Source: an uncultured Sphingobium sp. (lineage in GTDB: Bacteria > Pseudomonadota > Alphaproteobacteria > Sphingomonadales > Sphingomonadaceae). Taken from it: a stretch of 13,352 bases of DNA. The notes below the pieces were generated by a model. It did no database searches and was not told where the DNA came from. It saw only the letters and a list, made by a program, of their open reading frames with translations. Numbering within the stretch: the first letter of the stretch is position 1; each line of letters starts with the position of its first letter. A program made the translations under genes and the position numbers. Below, in pieces: positions 12,325 through 13,352 of this stretch. The stretch covers positions 1 through 13,352 of the forward strand of contig CAMLFF010000055.1 of NCBI GenBank assembly GCA_946479185.1. Reading direction: 5' to 3'.

Positions 12325-13352
12325 TTGGTTGAAATCTCGAGAGTCGAACTCGATTCCTCCCTGATTTTCATTGCGTTTTTCACCCTCTTCGCTGCGCTGC
12401 TCACGCTGAGGGCCGTGTCCGCACCGCATCGGGTCGAGCGTCCTGTATCGCAGGAGACCTATGAGCTGCTGGGCGCATCCGGCGCTGCGCTCATCTCAAC
12501 CTTGCTGGTGACCGGGCAGCTTTGGGCCACGCTCCCCATCTTTCTCGTCTGTTTGAGCATTGCGGCCATCGCCCGCTATTATGGCGACCGGTTCAGTATG
12601 CCGGGCATCATCTGGTTGACCGGCGTTATCACCGGCGCCCTGGTTACGAGCACATGGAGCATCTTCTTCATTCTCGAAGCCGGGTTGCCGCTACTGTTGC
12701 GCGTGCTGGCTTTCGCGGGGCTTGGCGTGGCGATGTTTGCGCTGCTGGCGAACATGATCGCCAGTATCGCGCGTGAGGCTGTGCTGACCCATGAGCGCTG
12801 GCGTCTGCCGGTCGCCGCACCCTCGTTCAAACATAATGCGCCGCATCCCAAAGTCTCGCTGCAACTGGCCTGCTATGCCGAGCCGCCCGAGATCGTGATG
12901 GAGACGATGGATCATCTCGCGGCGCTCGATTATGATAATTATGAGGTGTTGGTCTGCGATAACAACACCAAGGATGAGGCGCTGTGGCGCCCGCTTGAGG
13001 CGCACTGCGCGCGGTTGAATGCGCAGATGGGCTGGGAATGCTTCCGCTTCTTCCATGTCGATCCGCTGCCCGGCGCGAAGGCTGGCGCGCTTAATTATCT
13101 GATGGATGAGATGGCGCCGGATGCCGAACTGATCGGCGTGATCGATGCCGATTATTATGCCCGCAAGGATTTCCTCTCTCGCCTCGCGCCCTTCTTCGAA
13201 GATCCTAAGCTCGGCTATATCCAGACACCGCACGACTATCGCGACTATGAGGGCAATGACTATCTGACCGCCTGCTACTGGGAATATATGCCAGTCAACA
13301 AGGTCGATTACCCCGGCGTGAGCGAATATGGCGGGGCCTTCACCATCGGCAC
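12325..13352 (+). CDS. membrane-embedded GT2 glycosyltransferase, cellulose-synthase-like (5' part, cut by window edge)
   Basis: The frame starts at TTG 12325, with AAGGA 7 bases upstream and an in-frame stop at 12298-12300, so no earlier start is available beyond 12301. It runs 342 codons off the right edge. The N-terminal 150 residues are mostly hydrophobic, with about four or five membrane helices (SLIFIAFFTLFAALLTL near 12-28, AALISTLLVTGQLWATLPIFLVCL in two parts near 55-80, IIWLTGVITGALVTSTWSIFFIL near 95-117, LAFAGLGVAMFALLANMI near 126-143). The cytosolic GT-A domain follows: VSLQLACYAEP, LVCDNN with Asp212, PGAKAGALNYL, and the metal-binding DxD in IDADYY (Asp274/Asp276), then YIQTPHDYRDYEGND. 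The later TED and QxxRW motifs lie outside. Such enzymes polymerise or transfer sugars while exporting the product; the sugar is unknown. Confidence 0.88.
   Translation, partial: MVEISRVELDSSLIFIAFFTLFAALLTLRAVSAPHRVERPVSQETYELLGASGAALISTLLVTGQLWATLPIFLVCLSIAAIARYYGDRFSMPGIIWLTGVITGALVTSTWSIFFILEAGLPLLLRVLAFAGLGVAMFALLANMIASIAREAVLTHERWRLPVAAPSFKHNAPHPKVSLQLACYAEPPEIVMETMDHLAALDYDNYEVLVCDNNTKDEALWRPLEAHCARLNAQMGWECFRFFHVDPLPGAKAGALNYLMDEMAPDAELIGVIDADYYARKDFLSRLAPFFEDPKLGYIQTPHDYRDYEGNDYLTACYWEYMPVNKVDYPGVSEYGGAFTIG

Noticed and set aside
12097..12429. 110-codon minus-strand frame in the Sua5-GT2 gap
   Set aside because: It overlaps the 5' end of the GT2 gene, lacks family resemblance, and has an irregular composition. 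I treat the gap as non-coding.
1..13352. CRISPR arrays, insertion sequences, tRNA or rRNA genes, integration sites
   Set aside because: I looked for regularly spaced repeats, transposase motifs, tRNA-like cloverleaf and T-loop sequence and rRNA-like blocks on both strands and found none.

Overview
The window looks like chromosomal DNA of a GC-rich alphaproteobacterium, most likely a sphingomonad (Sphingomonadales). The clues are a TrcR (DUF1013) protein and a DUF1192 protein, both alphaproteobacterial families, together with the sphingomonad-like codon habits (many GAT, CAT, TAT and AAT codons in a GC-rich background) and a long palindromic intergenic repeat. No phage, transposon, CRISPR, rRNA or tRNA is visible. 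Most genes are ordinary core or near-core genes. The less ordinary signals are in the intergenic regions and in one two-gene lipid/envelope operon.

Layout, left to right. At 1-1134 (minus) is the N-terminal half of ClpA, the AAA+ unfoldase of the ClpAP protease, cut by the window edge. It is preceded by a small DUF1192 gene on the same strand. Divergent from these is a plus-strand pair, an NAD(P)H:quinone oxidoreductase of the PIG3 type and a glutathione S-transferase, joined by a one-base TGATG overlap. Next is a tightly coupled operon (4-base ATGA overlap) of an LpxH-like metallophosphoesterase and a GT4 glycosyltransferase, ending in a strong terminator-like hairpin. That hairpin sits only 18 bases before the GTG start of trcR, so it may belong to the trcR leader rather than, or as well as, ending the operon. 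trcR ends at its own terminator and is followed by a long-chain acyl-CoA ligase (FadD-like).

The 7.9-8.7 kb stretch holds small genes and signals. There is a 69-residue minus-strand protein, a long inverted repeat, a perfect match to the alphaproteobacterial general-stress (EcfG) promoter pattern facing into a gene-free stretch, a possible 59-residue ORF, and a 59-residue two-helix membrane protein. Then come a membrane-anchored sorbosone/glucose-dehydrogenase-like (PQQ-type beta-propeller) protein, a near-perfect 25-base inverted repeat, a minus-strand DUF815 AAA+ ATPase, a divergent Sua5-type threonylcarbamoyl-AMP synthase (tRNA t6A synthesis), and a 245-base gap with a foldable three-way-junction shape. 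The 5' part of a membrane-embedded GT2 (cellulose-synthase-like) glycosyltransferase starts at TTG and runs off the right edge.

Functional picture: protein quality control (ClpA), quinone/thiol redox chemistry (QOR, GST), envelope lipid or glycolipid work (phosphoesterase, GT4, acyl-CoA ligase), cell-cycle-linked transcription (TrcR), tRNA modification (Sua5) and polysaccharide synthesis (GT2). I do not see a clearly new multi-gene system. The best candidates for a second look are the possible EcfG-driven small RNA at about 7.9-8.0 kb, the hairpin in front of trcR, and the LpxH-like/GT4 operon in a lineage known for replacing LPS with glycosphingolipids.
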